This document shows, one piece after another, positions 38,264-48,700 of a stretch of 64,000 nt of DNA. Source of the stretch: an uncultured Dialister sp. (GTDB lineage Bacteria; Bacillota; Negativicutes; Veillonellales; Dialisteraceae); contig UQJW01000005.1 in the NCBI GenBank assembly GCA_900541485.1, positions 1 to 64,000 of the forward strand, given 5' to 3'. Under the pieces are notes generated by a model that was not told the DNA's origin, searched no databases, and was given only the letters and a program-made list of their open reading frames with translations. Position 1 is the stretch's first letter. Every line of letters starts with the position of its first letter. A program made the position numbers and the translations under genes.

Positions 38264-38301
38264 GTATACTATATAATCAAATAGTATGGTTTAAAGTATA
38301 C
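38264..38301 (-). promoter_or_regulatory. dcu promoter overlapped by an inverted repeat
   Basis: Minus-strand TTTAAA (38290-38295), 16-base spacer, TATAGT (38268-38273). The inverted repeat GTATACT (38264-38270) and AGTATAC (38295-38301) touches both hexamers and would suit a dimeric regulator. Confidence 0.45.
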
Positions 38302-38397
38302 ATGTTTTATTCTAAATAGCAAATATATTTTTCTCATGCTACCCCTGTTGTATGCGTTTATTTCATAATTAAACCGTCACGTCTGTAATTGCAGACA

Positions 38398-38430
38398 CTA
38401 AAAAACAGCCTTGCGGCTGTCATTTTTTAT
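38398..38430 (-). terminator. Terminator after crcB
   Basis: ACAGCC-GCAA-GGCTGT followed by TTTTTTAG on the minus strand. Confidence 0.85.
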
Positions 38431-38432
38431 GT

Positions 38433-38822
38433 TCAGAAGAAAATCCACCGGGCGGAAAAGCCGCCGACGGCTGCCAGAAAAAGTCCGAGAAATACCTGGA
38501 GAAAGAGGTAACCGAAGCCCGTCCAAAATTGTCCGGCCGAAAGGTATTGGATGACCTCATTGACAAGAGAGGAAAATGTAGTCAGTCCTCCTAAAATGCC
38601 TGTAATGACGAATACACCAAGCAACGGATTTTTGGAAACGCCCGAAATAAGGACTCCGAAAAAGCCGATGCATAAAGCCCCTGCCGCATTGACTGCCAGA
38701 GTTCCGTAAGGAAAAGATGTACCGAGCATTACTGCCATTTCGGAAGAAATAAGATACCGCAAAACCGATCCGGCGGCACCGCCCAGGGCGGCCGCTCCTA
38801 CGGCAAGCCACATATGATTCAT
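38433..38822 (-). CDS. crcB: Fluoride channel CrcB/Fluc
   Basis: 129 aa from ATG 38822 with AAAGGAG upstream (reading to 38849 overlaps the neighbour and lacks a site). Four transmembrane helices with G-G-A-A-G-S-V-L-R-Y near the N-terminus, F-P-Y-G-T-L-A-V-N with the conserved Asn, and G-G-L-T-T-F-S-S-L-V-N-E, the Fluc signature. It exports fluoride as a dual-topology dimer. Only one copy is present, so it should be a homodimer. No fluoride riboswitch was recognised. It follows the antiporter gene by 16 bases. Confidence 0.92.
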   Translation of the reverse strand: MNHMWLAVGAAALGGAAGSVLRYLISSEMAVMLGTSFPYGTLAVNAAGALCIGFFGVLISGVSKNPLLGVFVITGILGGLTTFSSLVNEVIQYLSAGQFWTGFGYLFLQVFLGLFLAAVGGFSARWIFF

Positions 38823-38838
38823 ATTTTTCTCCTTTTCT

Positions 38839-40434
38839 TTACCTGTCACTGATGTAAAGGAGATCGTTTTCTTTCAGTACGGTCTCTCCATTGGGAATCA
38901 CGACATGTTCATTTCGTAAAATCAAAATCACCAAACTCCCTGCCAAAGAAATTTCCGATAATTTCCGTTCCGCCCATTCATCGTCTTTCGTTATTCGTCT
39001 TTCATATAAATGAATGCCGCTGATTTGTCCGCCTTCACGGCCGCTCAAAATCAAAATATCCCCTTCTTGCAAAACGGTATTTCCTTTAGGAATCAATTTC
39101 AGATTGTCCCGCAATATCAGCGTAAGAATGGATTCGGGCGGTAATGTGACAGCCGATAAAGGCTTCCCTTCCCAGGGATGTCCTTTTTGTAAAGTGAACT
39201 GCAAAAACTGTACGGGCACTTCTTCGGTATAGTCATTGAATGTTTTAAGCACGTTGCCGTCTTCATCAATCATATCCAAAACTTTTGCCATTCCAGGAAG
39301 AAGCGTCCCCTGTATCAGAATAGAGAAAAGAACGATAAAGAATACGATGTGGAAAATATCATTGGAAAGCACGGTCGTTCCTGTCATGGCCATAATGGCA
39401 AATACAATCGATGCCGCACCGCGCATACCCGACCAGGCCACAAAAATCTGCTGGCGGAAAGACGAACGGAAAGGCGTTAAAATCCCGAATACCGCAAGCG
39501 GTCTCGCTATAAACGTGAGGAAAAGGGCAATCAAAAGCGCCGTCCATGCAACGCCGGGCAATTTGGACGGGAAAGATAAAAGTCCGAGCAGGAAAAATAA
39601 GAACATCTGCATCAGTGTCGTAAGTCCGCCTAAAAAATCAATGATATTTTTCTTATTCGGCAGTCTTGCATTCCCCAGTATAATACCGGCAATATACACA
39701 GAAAGATAACCGTTTCCGCCTATGAGATAGGGAACGGTATAGGCCATCAAAGCGATACCTACCAGAAAAGTAGTGTCCAGTGCAATTTCAGAGATATGAA
39801 ATCTTGTCAGCACCCAACGGCCGAAAAACGCAAACAAAAATCCCCCGGCTAAACCGAGAGCAACCTGCAGGAAAAGCATCAGCGCCACTTGTCCGCCGCT
39901 GTAGTTTTCTCCGCCCATCATCGCCAGAAAAATCACGGTCAGCATATAAGAAAAAGGGTCATTACTGCCGCTTTCCACTTCGAGCATGGGGGCTGTGGAG
40001 TATTTCAAATTCATTTGTTTGGAACGGAGAATCGAAAAGACGGAAGCCGCATCGGTGGAACAGATGACAGCGCCCATCAAAAAGGCTTCTATCAAAGGGA
40101 AATCAAGAGCATAAAAGCAAAAACCGCCTACCAGAAAAGCCGTCAGAACGGTCCCCAAAGAGGACAGCAAAACCGCTTTCACCGCCGCAGGCCGGGCGGT
40201 ACTCCATTTCGTGCCGGCGCCGCCGTAAAACATGATGAAAATAAGTGCCATGGAACATATTTCGTTGGCAAACGAATAATCATCAAAAGGAATCTGGAAA
40301 ATGCCGTCCGAACCGAAAAGCATGCCCAGCAGAATAAAAATAAATAGCCCGGGCACGCCCGTTTTACCGAGAAGCTTTTGAAAAGCCACACAGACAAAAA
40401 TAACGACAGCCATTAAAAATAAAATCTTTTCCAA
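38839..40434 (-). CDS. K+/H+ (or Na+/H+) antiporter, NhaP2/CvrA type
   Basis: 531 aa from a TTG start at 40434 with GGGAGG five bases upstream; the ATG at 40470 has no site. CPA1 membrane domain of about 12 helices (G-M-L-F-G-S-D-G near 35; C-S-T-D-A-A-S-V-F with the transport Asp) to about residue 390. Then come TrkA-C-type regulatory domains (about 400-531: G-x-x-I-L-I-L-S-G-R-E-G-G and V-I-P-x-G-x-T-V-L). The layout is that of NhaP2/CvrA, which usually prefer K+. The ion is inferred from the family. Co-transcribed with crcB. Confidence 0.88.
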   Translation of the reverse strand: MEKILFLMAVVIFVCVAFQKLLGKTGVPGLFIFILLGMLFGSDGIFQIPFDDYSFANEICSMALIFIMFYGGAGTKWSTARPAAVKAVLLSSLGTVLTAFLVGGFCFYALDFPLIEAFLMGAVICSTDAASVFSILRSKQMNLKYSTAPMLEVESGSNDPFSYMLTVIFLAMMGGENYSGGQVALMLFLQVALGLAGGFLFAFFGRWVLTRFHISEIALDTTFLVGIALMAYTVPYLIGGNGYLSVYIAGIILGNARLPNKKNIIDFLGGLTTLMQMFLFFLLGLLSFPSKLPGVAWTALLIALFLTFIARPLAVFGILTPFRSSFRQQIFVAWSGMRGAASIVFAIMAMTGTTVLSNDIFHIVFFIVLFSILIQGTLLPGMAKVLDMIDEDGNVLKTFNDYTEEVPVQFLQFTLQKGHPWEGKPLSAVTLPPESILTLILRDNLKLIPKGNTVLQEGDILILSGREGGQISGIHLYERRITKDDEWAERKLSEISLAGSLVILILRNEHVVIPNGETVLKENDLLYISDR

Positions 40435-40620
40435 ACAAACCTCCCGGGAAAAACCCTCTATCTTATCCAATACGGCGCTTTGCCGTCTTTTCTGTTTATT
40501 TTCTCTTTGCTTTTAATTATACCTTAAACTTTTCAACTGGAAAAACATTTTTTCCACGGCACGGCTCTTATAAAATGATATAATGAATAAAACAGTTTAT
40601 TTATATACAAGGAGGCTTCT

Positions 40621-41418
40621 ATGGATTACCGGATGATTAAATTTTCCGTATCGGAACAGGTTGCAACGATTACCCTGGACTATGCACCCACACTGAATGC
40701 TTTGGATCTCCATATGGCACTTGAACTGGAAGATGCCCTCAAGAAATCGGAAGAGTCGCCCGATGTTTCTGTCGTCATTATCACCGGTGCGGGCCGTGCT
40801 TTCTGCGGCGGCGGTGATATCCGCTATATGAAAGCCCATTGTGAGGAGCCGGACTTTTCAAAAAAATCCATGGGACCTTTAGCCGGCAAATTATCGGAAA
40901 TCGTTCTTTATATCAAAAAAATGAAGAAAATCGTCATTTGTGCCGTAGCCGGTGCAGCTGCAGGCGGCGGTGCCAATCTTGCTTTCGGGTGTGACTTTAT
41001 TTTTGCCGCCGACAATGCAAAATTTCTTCAGGCTTTTGTGGGAATCGGACTTTGCCCCGACACGGGCGGTACCTATTTTCTGCCCCGCATGATAGGCACT
41101 CACCGTGCTTTTGATATGTTCGTCACCGGCCGTCCCGTAAGTGCGGAAGAAGCCTTCTATGCAGGTATCGTCAAAGAAGTAACTACAAAAGAAAATCTCC
41201 TTCCCATAGCAACAGCATTTGCAAAAAAACTCACCAAAGGACCGGCCCTTGCCTATTCAAATATGAAAAAACTGATGTTTGAAAGTATGTATAAAGATTT
41301 CGAGAAATTTATGGAAACGGAATCCGTTTATCTGGGACAATGCTCCGGAAGTGATGATTTCAAAGAAGGAATCACCGCTTTCCTTGAAAAGAGAAAACCC
41401 CGTTTTCAGGGAAAATAA
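40621..41418 (+). CDS. Enoyl-CoA hydratase/isomerase family protein
   Basis: 265 aa crotonase-fold enzyme. The oxyanion-hole motif is I-T-G-A-G-R-A-F-C-G-G-G-D (about 56-68), the second is A-A-G-G-G-A-N-L-A-F-G-C-D (about 115-127), and L-C-P-D-T-G-G-T carries an Asp at the site where hydratases have the catalytic Glu pair. It acts on an unsaturated or beta-substituted acyl-CoA. It is single, without other beta-oxidation genes, so the substrate is open; a (R)-methylmalonyl-CoA decarboxylase (YgfG-like) is possible because that family shares this fold. The start has AAGGAGG. Confidence 0.82.
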   Translation: MDYRMIKFSVSEQVATITLDYAPTLNALDLHMALELEDALKKSEESPDVSVVIITGAGRAFCGGGDIRYMKAHCEEPDFSKKSMGPLAGKLSEIVLYIKKMKKIVICAVAGAAAGGGANLAFGCDFIFAADNAKFLQAFVGIGLCPDTGGTYFLPRMIGTHRAFDMFVTGRPVSAEEAFYAGIVKEVTTKENLLPIATAFAKKLTKGPALAYSNMKKLMFESMYKDFEKFMETESVYLGQCSGSDDFKEGITAFLEKRKPRFQGK

Positions 41419-41454
41419 TTTCCTACCCGCTGACAAACCGTACCATGATTTTCA

Positions 41455-41498
41455 AAAGCCTCTACCCGGAAAGCCCGTTTCCCGGCAAAGGCTTTTTC
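41455..41498 (+). terminator. Terminator after the enoyl-CoA hydratase gene
   Basis: AAAGCC ... GGCTTTTT with an inner CCCGG/CCGGG-like pair. Confidence 0.7.
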
Positions 41499-41613
41499 AG
41501 TTCGAAAAAAATAGATTTATCTGCTATAATGAGTACATTCCTTCGGACTTTCACTCCGCTTTGGAATCGGGAAAATCATATCCCGGTATGATGGTTTTAT
41601 GAAAGGATATTTT

Positions 41614-42666
41614 ATGGAAGAAAAGAAAAAGGTTGTCATCGCCATGTCGGGCGGTGTCGACAGCACTTTGACGGCCCGCCTGTTGCAGGAGGCAGGCTAC
41701 GATGTGTACGGAGCAACCATGCATATCTTCGACGGACAGGACCTCGGCGATGCCGCCGATATGGCCCGTTTTCTCAAAATCCCCCACAAGGTCATTGATG
41801 TGCGGGACATTTATCAGAAAGAAGTCATGTCCTATTTTATCCGTTCCTATAAAAACGGAATCACCCCGAACCCCTGCATGGTTTGTGACTTTAAAATTAA
41901 ATTCGGTCTTTTTTATGATGCCGCCCGTGAATATTTCGATGCCCCTTATTTTGCCACCGGCCATTACGCCCGTATCACCTATGACAGTACCAGAGGCAAG
42001 TACCAGGTAGAAAAGGGAATGGATTTGGGCAAAGACCAGTCCTATATGATGTATCAACTGACACAAGAAAAACTGGCACATATCATTTTTCCCTTAGGCC
42101 GTATCTTCAAAAAAGACACGCGCCGCCTTTCGGAAGAAAAGGGACTGCCTACGTATAATAAAGCAGAGTCGCAGGATATTTGTTTTCTTACCACGGAAAA
42201 ATCCTATGCCGACTATTTGGAAATTCATGCACCGGACGCGTTCCGCCCGGGAAATATCGTAACAAAAACAGGAAAAATACTGGGACACCACAAAGGACTT
42301 CCCCATTACACCATAGGCCAGCGCAAGGGACTTGGCATTGCCGCAAAAAATCCGCTCTATGTGGTTTCTCTCGATGCCCGGAAAAATGAAGTCGTCGTCG
42401 GCTCCAATGACGATCTTTTCCGTACAAGACTTCTTGCTTCGGACCTTGCTTTCACCGACGGCAAACCTCCGTCGATGCAATTCCGTTGCAGTGCAAAAAT
42501 CCGCTACGGCATCCGTGTCCATGACTGTACCGTCACTTTAGATGACTACGGCAGGGCGACCGTAAAATTTGATGAACCCCAAAGAGCCGTCACAAGCGGA
42601 CAGTCTGTCGTTTTCTATGATGAAAACCGTCTGATCGGCGGCGGCACCATTATAAAACCTTTATAA
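41614..42666 (+). CDS. mnmA: tRNA-specific 2-thiouridylase MnmA
   Basis: 350 aa from ATG 41614 with AAAGGA upstream (an ATG at 41599 is less likely). N-type ATP pyrophosphatase motif A-M-S-G-G-V-D-S-T at about 11-19; first catalytic Cys in T-P-N-P-C-M-V-C; second Cys in S-Q-D-I-C-F; G-Q-R-K-G-L-G in the central domain. It makes 2-thiouridine at wobble position 34 of Lys, Glu and Gln tRNAs, taking sulfur from IscS/TusA-type donors encoded elsewhere. Confidence 0.95.
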   Translation: MEEKKKVVIAMSGGVDSTLTARLLQEAGYDVYGATMHIFDGQDLGDAADMARFLKIPHKVIDVRDIYQKEVMSYFIRSYKNGITPNPCMVCDFKIKFGLFYDAAREYFDAPYFATGHYARITYDSTRGKYQVEKGMDLGKDQSYMMYQLTQEKLAHIIFPLGRIFKKDTRRLSEEKGLPTYNKAESQDICFLTTEKSYADYLEIHAPDAFRPGNIVTKTGKILGHHKGLPHYTIGQRKGLGIAAKNPLYVVSLDARKNEVVVGSNDDLFRTRLLASDLAFTDGKPPSMQFRCSAKIRYGIRVHDCTVTLDDYGRATVKFDEPQRAVTSGQSVVFYDENRLIGGGTIIKPL

Positions 42667-42670
42667 AAGA

Positions 42671-42711
42671 ACGGTAGGAAATATCTGAATCTTATTTCCT
42701 GCCGCTTTTTT
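42671..42711 (+). terminator. Terminator after mnmA
   Basis: CGGTAGGAAAT (42672-42682) pairs with ATTTCCTGCCG (42693-42703), then CTTTTTT. Confidence 0.88.
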
Positions 42712-42797
42712 ATTTTATCTATTTTTATTTTGACAGCCGGCAGATACAATATAAAATAAAAACGAATTTATTTTTGATGTATAAAAAGGAGCTTCTG

Positions 42798-43361
42798 ATG
42801 GCATACTGTCCCTGGTCTTTACACGATGATTTTTCCAAAATTTACCACGATACGGAATGGTGTCGTCCCCATAATGACGATTCTTACCTTTTTGAAATGC
42901 TCGTTTTGGAAGGAGCGCAAGCCGGATTATCCTGGGCGACAGTACTGAAAAAACGAAACGCTTACCGAAATGCATTTTTTCATTTTGATATCAAAAAATG
43001 CGCCGCCATGACAGACGAACAAATAGAAGACTGCCTTGAAAATCCCGGCCTGATACGAAACCGCAAAAAAATAGAATCCGTCAGAAAAAATGCGGCCGCC
43101 GTCCTTGCTATACAGAAAGAATATGGCAGTTTTTCCGCCTATCTTTGGAGTTTTACAAAGAACCGCCCTGTCATCAACCATTGGAAGCTGCCGGAAGACG
43201 TCCCCTGTGAATCGGATTTTTCCTGCAAAGTCAGCCGTGATTTAAAAAAACGGGGTTGTACATTTGCAGGCCCTGTCATCATTTATTCTTTTCTCCAAGC
43301 GGCAGGTTTGATTGATGACCATCTCATTACCTGTCCCTTTCACAGTGAAAACAGAAAATGA
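42798..43361 (+). CDS. tag: DNA-3-methyladenine glycosylase I
   Basis: 187 aa from ATG 42798 with AAGGAG (the reading from 42774 starts at a TTG with no site). The zinc ligands of TagI fit by position: Cys4 and His17 at the N-terminus, and D-H-L-I-T-C near the end. Also H-D-T-E-W-C-R-P, F-E-M-L-V-L-E-G-A-Q-A-G-L-S-W and the glycosylase segment. It removes 3-methyladenine from alkylated DNA, opening base-excision repair. Confidence 0.95.
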   Translation: MAYCPWSLHDDFSKIYHDTEWCRPHNDDSYLFEMLVLEGAQAGLSWATVLKKRNAYRNAFFHFDIKKCAAMTDEQIEDCLENPGLIRNRKKIESVRKNAAAVLAIQKEYGSFSAYLWSFTKNRPVINHWKLPEDVPCESDFSCKVSRDLKKRGCTFAGPVIIYSFLQAAGLIDDHLITCPFHSENRK

Positions 43362-43471
43362 TTTTCTGCAGGAAAATAGATTTCATCAAAATTCTTCATC
43401 GGCAGTTTCTCCGACTTATGATAAAATAAATAAATGCTTTTCCATATTATATTAACTATGACAGGATGATT

Positions 43472-44227
43472 ATGGATTTTCTTACCTATCTTATTACTTG
43501 TCCCCTTGTTTTTTTAGCAGGTTTCGTTGATGCGGTAGCAGGCGGCGGCGGACTCATTTCCCTTCCCGCTTATATCATTGCCGGGCTTCCGGTCCATCAT
43601 GCCATTGCCACAAACAAACTCAGCTCCTGCATGGGCACTCTGCTTACCACGGGAAAATTTGCAAAAGACGGACTCATTCCCTGGAAAATTGCTCTCCCGG
43701 GTGTTCTTTTTGCTTTTGCCGGCTCATCTTTGGGCGCACATGTTGCTTTATTCCTCGACTCTCACAGCTTTCTTCTCGCTATGCTCGTCATTCTTCCCGT
43801 AACCGCCTTTTATGTCACCCGCGGTAAAGCAATGACGGAAAAAGAACCGTTCCCTCTTAAGAAAACGGTTTTCCTCAGCTGTGCAATGGCTTTTTTCATC
43901 GGCATATACGACGGATTTTACGGACCGGGCACGGGAACATTTATGATTCTGCTTCTTATCGGTGTAGCCCACGTAAAGCTCCTCCCTGCCAACGGAATCA
44001 CAAAAGTCATCAACAGTGCCACAAATCTGGCCGCACTTTCCGTATTTTTATTAAATGATGTGGTCATTATCTCTTTAGGCCTGGCAGCCGGACTTTTTAA
44101 TATGGCAGGCAATTATTTCGGAGCCCGCTATTTTGAAAAAGGCGGTGCCCAAAATGTACGGCCCGTCATCGTTCTGGTTCTTACCATTTTCTTTATCAAA
44201 GTGATTTATGAGCTTGTGACAGAATAA
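43472..44227 (+). CDS. TSUP (TauE/SafE) family transporter
   Basis: 251 aa; ATG 43472 is chosen because AGGA lies six bases upstream (43466 also possible). About eight helices with G-F-V-D-A-V-A-G-G-G-G-L-I-S near the N-terminus and G-I-Y-D-G-F-Y-G-P-G-T-G-T in the second half, the two signatures of the family. Members export sulfite, sulfoacetate or other organosulfur anions; the substrate is unknown here. Nothing sulfur-related is adjacent. Confidence 0.88.
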   Translation: MDFLTYLITCPLVFLAGFVDAVAGGGGLISLPAYIIAGLPVHHAIATNKLSSCMGTLLTTGKFAKDGLIPWKIALPGVLFAFAGSSLGAHVALFLDSHSFLLAMLVILPVTAFYVTRGKAMTEKEPFPLKKTVFLSCAMAFFIGIYDGFYGPGTGTFMILLLIGVAHVKLLPANGITKVINSATNLAALSVFLLNDVVIISLGLAAGLFNMAGNYFGARYFEKGGAQNVRPVIVLVLTIFFIKVIYELVTE

Positions 44228-44276
44228 AAAAGCCTGTCCCGTGTATCAGTAATGAGGATGCGGAACAAGCTTTTTT
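44228..44276. terminator. Bidirectional terminator between TSUP and NhaC genes
   Basis: AAAAAAGC and GCTTTTTTT arms with an inner CTGTCCCG/CGGAACAA imperfect pair. Confidence 0.65.
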
Positions 44277-44285
44277 TGTGCCTGA

Positions 44286-45620
44286 TTATTTTTCTTTTTT
44301 CATAAACAATTCCGCAAAGGGAATGTAAATCGATAAAATACCGAACGCCGCCAAAAACCAGCAATACCAGGTATGGGGAATGATTTCCATGGCATTCATC
44401 ACGGCGCCGTTTTGCGTTGCCAAGGCAGAAGCGGTCAACAGTTGTGCTCCGTAGGGAATCATGCCCTGGAATACGCAGGAGAAAATATCCAAAAGCGAAG
44501 CGGTTCTCCGCGGATCGATATTGTATTCTTTGCTGATATCTTTTGCCATACTTCCCGTAATAATGATAGCCACTGTATTATTGGCCGTCGCGCAGTCGGT
44601 AAGCGATACGAGAGTGGCTATACCGAGCTGGGCCGACTTATTTCCTTTAATCATTTTCCGCAATTTACCTATCAGCCATTCGATACCGCCGTAATAGGCA
44701 ATCATTTCTGAAATGCCGCCGCAGAAAAGAGCGAGGAAAAAGGCTTCGCTCATACCGGTGAATCCGTTCCATATATTTTGGGCAAAAGTAATGACTGTCA
44801 GATTTCCGCAGGTCATGCCGATGATACCGGCCAGAAAAATACCGATGGTAAGAACGAGGAATACGTTCGCCCCCAGAAGTGCCAGTCCGAGAACGGCGAT
44901 ATAAGGAAATACTTTAATCATTTGGTAATCGAGCGCACCTATTTCCGTCACCGCGTCCGGCTTTCCTATAACGAGAAGCAAAATAATCGTACAAACGGCG
45001 GCAGGAAGAGCAATCATGAAATTCAGCTTGAATTTATCTTTTAAATCGCACCCCTGCGTTCTCGTTGCCGCAATGGTCGTATCGGAAATCATGGACAAAT
45101 TGTCGCCGAACATGGCACCGCCCACACAGGCGCCGATCATAAGCGGTTCATAAATCCCGCTTTTTGCCGCTACGCCGGCAGCAATCGGTACAATCGCTGC
45201 CACCGTTCCCATCGATGTCCCCGTAGCGGTTCCCATGAAAGCGGAAATAATAAATACGCCGGCCGTGAGATATTCGGGAGGAATCATGGAGATTCCCAAA
45301 TTGACGGTCGCATCTCTTCCGCCCATAGCTGCCGCCACTGCAGAAAAAGCACCGGCCAGGATATAAATCATGAGCATGGTCATGACATTTTCATTTCCTG
45401 CACCGCGGGCAAAAATACCGAATTTGACCTGAAGCGACTCGTCACCGATCCAGAACGCGGAAAGCACGGCAATAAACATAGCCGTCACGGAGGGGAACTG
45501 GTAAAATGCCATTTCTACGCCCTGCATTTGGAAATAAATGCCTGCCCCCAAGTAAATAATGATAAAAATAAGAAAAGGAAGAAGTGAAAGTGCTCCTTCC
45601 TTTTTGTGTTCATATCCCAT
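44286..45620 (-). CDS. Na+/H+ antiporter, NhaC family
   Basis: 444 aa from ATG 45620 with GGAGGAG upstream; the frame to 45686 has no start signal. About 11 helices; G-T-A-T-G-T-S-M-G-T, G-A-M-F-G-D-N-L-S-M-I-S-D-T-T-I-A-A and D-C-A-T-A-N-N-T-V-A are family hallmarks. It likely exchanges Na+ or an organic cation for H+. In a bacterium that conserves energy by Na+-pumping decarboxylation it would couple the Na+ and H+ gradients; that link is inference. It has no operon partner. Confidence 0.87.
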   Translation of the reverse strand: MGYEHKKEGALSLLPFLIFIIIYLGAGIYFQMQGVEMAFYQFPSVTAMFIAVLSAFWIGDESLQVKFGIFARGAGNENVMTMLMIYILAGAFSAVAAAMGGRDATVNLGISMIPPEYLTAGVFIISAFMGTATGTSMGTVAAIVPIAAGVAAKSGIYEPLMIGACVGGAMFGDNLSMISDTTIAATRTQGCDLKDKFKLNFMIALPAAVCTIILLLVIGKPDAVTEIGALDYQMIKVFPYIAVLGLALLGANVFLVLTIGIFLAGIIGMTCGNLTVITFAQNIWNGFTGMSEAFFLALFCGGISEMIAYYGGIEWLIGKLRKMIKGNKSAQLGIATLVSLTDCATANNTVAIIITGSMAKDISKEYNIDPRRTASLLDIFSCVFQGMIPYGAQLLTASALATQNGAVMNAMEIIPHTWYCWFLAAFGILSIYIPFAELFMKKEK

Positions 45621-45732
45621 ATAGCTCCTCCTGCATCCGTTTTCATTTATTATACCAATATTCAGGCAGAAATAAAATGACGGCAAGCCGGAGCAAAGGG
45701 TTTCTCACTTTCTATTTCTTTTACTTTCTCCA

Positions 45733-45764
45733 TAAAAAAAGCACCTCCCTGAGGAGATGCTTTT
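45733..45764 (-). terminator. Terminator after purL
   Basis: AAAAGCATCTCC-TCAG-GGAGGTGCTTTTTTT on the minus strand. Confidence 0.88.
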
Positions 45765-45772
45765 GAATTCGT

Positions 45773-48700
45773 TTAACCTTTGAAATAAGCAACGCCGCTT
45801 TCAAAGAGAGGCTGGTGTTTATTTCCGTAAATATTTTTCCCGATATTGTTTCCCTTTCTTTCCGTATGTCCCATTTTCCCGAGAACCCGGCCATCAGGAC
45901 TGGTGATTCCTTCCACGGAGAAGAAAGAACCGTTCGGATTATACCGGCTGTCGTAAGTGGGATTTCCTTTTTCATCGGTATAAATCGTCGCCACCTGTCC
46001 GTTTTGCAGCCATTCCCGGATCTGTTCTTCCGAAGCAATGAACCGTCCTTCACCGTGACTGACGGGAATGCTGTATATTTCATCGGTACTGCAAAGTGAA
46101 AGCCACGGAGATTTTGCAGAAATCACTTTCGTCGATACATAGCAGGAAATATGGCGTCCGATGGTATTGAATGTCAAGGTCGGTGCTTTTTCCGTCAAGG
46201 GTTTGAATTTCCCGTACGGAACCAGTCCGAGTTTGATTAATGCCTGGAATCCGTTGCAAATACCGAGAGCCAGTCCGTCTCGTTCATGAAGAAGTTTTTC
46301 CATGGCGGTCATCAGTTTTTCATTGCGGAAAAGAGCGGCGATAAATTTACCGCTTCCGTCAGGTTCGTCCCCTGCCGAGAAACCGCCGGGGAACATGACC
46401 ATTTGTGCCGAAGCAATACGGCGGCTCATTTCTTCTACCGATTCCTTTAATTCTCCGGCGTCTCTGTTTCGTAAAATGAAAATATCCGTTTCCGCTCCTG
46501 CCCGTTCAAAGGCTCTGGCACTGTCAACTTCACAGTTTGTCCCGGGCATGGCGGGAATAAAGACTTTCGGTAAAGTCACTTTCGTTTTTACATTGACTCT
46601 TGCAGGATTTGTTTTTATGACCGGTGCGGGGATTTCTCCCGAAAGAGTAGCCGCTCTACGCGGGAAAATGCCGCCAAGCGGTTTTTCATAAGCATGAATC
46701 AGTTCGGACAGAGTAATTTCCGTTCCGCCCAGTTTCATGGAAGAGCCGCCGACAGTTCCTAAAATTTTCGTGTGTTCTTCACGGCTGTACAACTCTGCCA
46801 GTTCCGGGGTCGTTTCTACAAGAACGGAGCCGTAGAAATTTTTGAAAAATGTATGGACAGGCAGCTGCTCACCAAATTGAATACCCAATTTATTACCGAA
46901 TGCCATTTTGGCCGCGGTGACGGCAATACCGCCGTGTTCTACCGCTTTCATGGCGGCAATATGACCTTTTTTTACTTCCTCATACAAGAAATCGCCGTGC
47001 TTTTTGAATACTTCCAAATCCGGCATTCCCTCTTCATCTTTAGGCATTTCAAATAAAACAAGAGTATTTCCTTCTTTTTTCAGTTCCTGGCTCACTGCTT
47101 CCGATGCTTTGCCGGGAGCAACAGCAAAAGAAATCAGCGACGGCGGAACATGGAGATCATTGAAAGTTCCGCTCATCGAGTCTTTTCCGCCGATAGCACC
47201 GATTCCGAGAATCTTCTGCATATAATAAGCACCGAGAACGGCGGAAACAGGTTTTCCCCAGCTGTCTTTTTCCGTCAGCTTTTCAAAATATTCCTGTAAC
47301 GTGAGATACGATTTTCTCCAGTCTGCGCCCATGGCAACAAGACGGGTCAGAGAAAGAAGTATGGCATAAACGGCGCCATGGAAAGGGCTCCATGTGGCAA
47401 TGTCGGGATCAAAACCGTGTGCCATGAAACTGGCACTGTCGGTTTCCCCTTTCCTTACGGGAAATTTTGCCACCATACCGTCAGAAGGTGTCCGCTGGTA
47501 TTTTCCGCCGAAAGGCATAAGTACCGTTCCTGCGCCGATGGTGGAGTCGAACCGTTCGGAAAGTCCCTGCTGCGATGCATGACGGATATCACTCATGGCG
47601 GATATCCACGCCGATTTTATATCTTTAATTTCCGGGGTTTGGAAATATCCTTTTTCGTCAGGTTTTTTCACATATGCTTTTTTGACCTGCTCCGCCCCGT
47701 TGGTATCAAGAAATGCTCTTGAAATATCAACAATGGTTTTTCCCCGCCAGGTCATGACAAGACGGCCGCTGTCATTGACACGGGCAATCGGTGTCGCCTC
47801 CAAATTTTCTTCGGCGGCATAGGAAATAAAACGGTCCGCGTCTTCACTTCTGACAACAACTGCCATTCTTTCCTGAGATTCGGAAATGGCAAGTTCCGTA
47901 CCGTCAAGTCCTTCGTATTTCTTCGGCACCTTGTCCAAATCGATGGAAAGCCCGTCAGTCAATTCTCCGACAGCAACGGATACACCGCCGGCGCCGAAAT
48001 CATTACACCTTTTAATGAGCCGTGTCACTTCTCCTCTGCGGAAAAGGCACTGTATTTTCCGTTCCGTCAAAGGATTTCCTTTTTGGACTTCCGCCCCGCA
48101 GGTTTCGATAGATTCGGTATTTAATTCTTTGGAAGAACCTGTGGCACCGCCCATGCCGTCACGGCCCGTTCTTCCTCCCACAAGAATCACTACGTCCCCT
48201 GCAGAAGGTCTTTCCCGGATGACGTGGCTTTCAGGTGCAGCAGCTACCACAGCTCCGATTTCCATACGTTTTGCCAAAAATCCGGGATGATAATATTCCT
48301 TGACTTCTCCCGTGGCAAGACCGATTTGGTTTCCGTAAGAGCTGTACCCTTTGGCCGCTTCCGTAACAATCTTCTTTTGCGGCAATTTTCCCGGCAAAGT
48401 TTCCGAAAGAGGAGCCCGCGGATCTGCCGCGCCGGTGACACGCATCGCCTGATAGACATACGCTCTTCCGGAAAGCGGATCTCTGATGCAGCCGCCGAGA
48501 CAGGTAGCCGCACCGCCGAAAGGTTCGATTTCCGTCGGATGGTTGTGTGTTTCATTCTTAAAGAGAAGGAGCCAGTCCTCTTCGCCTTGGTCCGTATCAA
48601 TTTTTACTTTGATTGTGCAGGCATTGATTTCTTCCGAAGAATCCAGGTTCTCAAGCTTTCCTGCTTTACGGAGTTCTTTCACCGCCACCGTTGCCATATC

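Noticed and set aside
40621..41418. Enoyl-CoA hydratase-like gene called outright as a methylmalonyl-CoA decarboxylase (YgfG)
   Set aside because: The crotonase fold is certain, but no residue that would single out YgfG could be confirmed by eye, and the gene is far from the mutase cluster.
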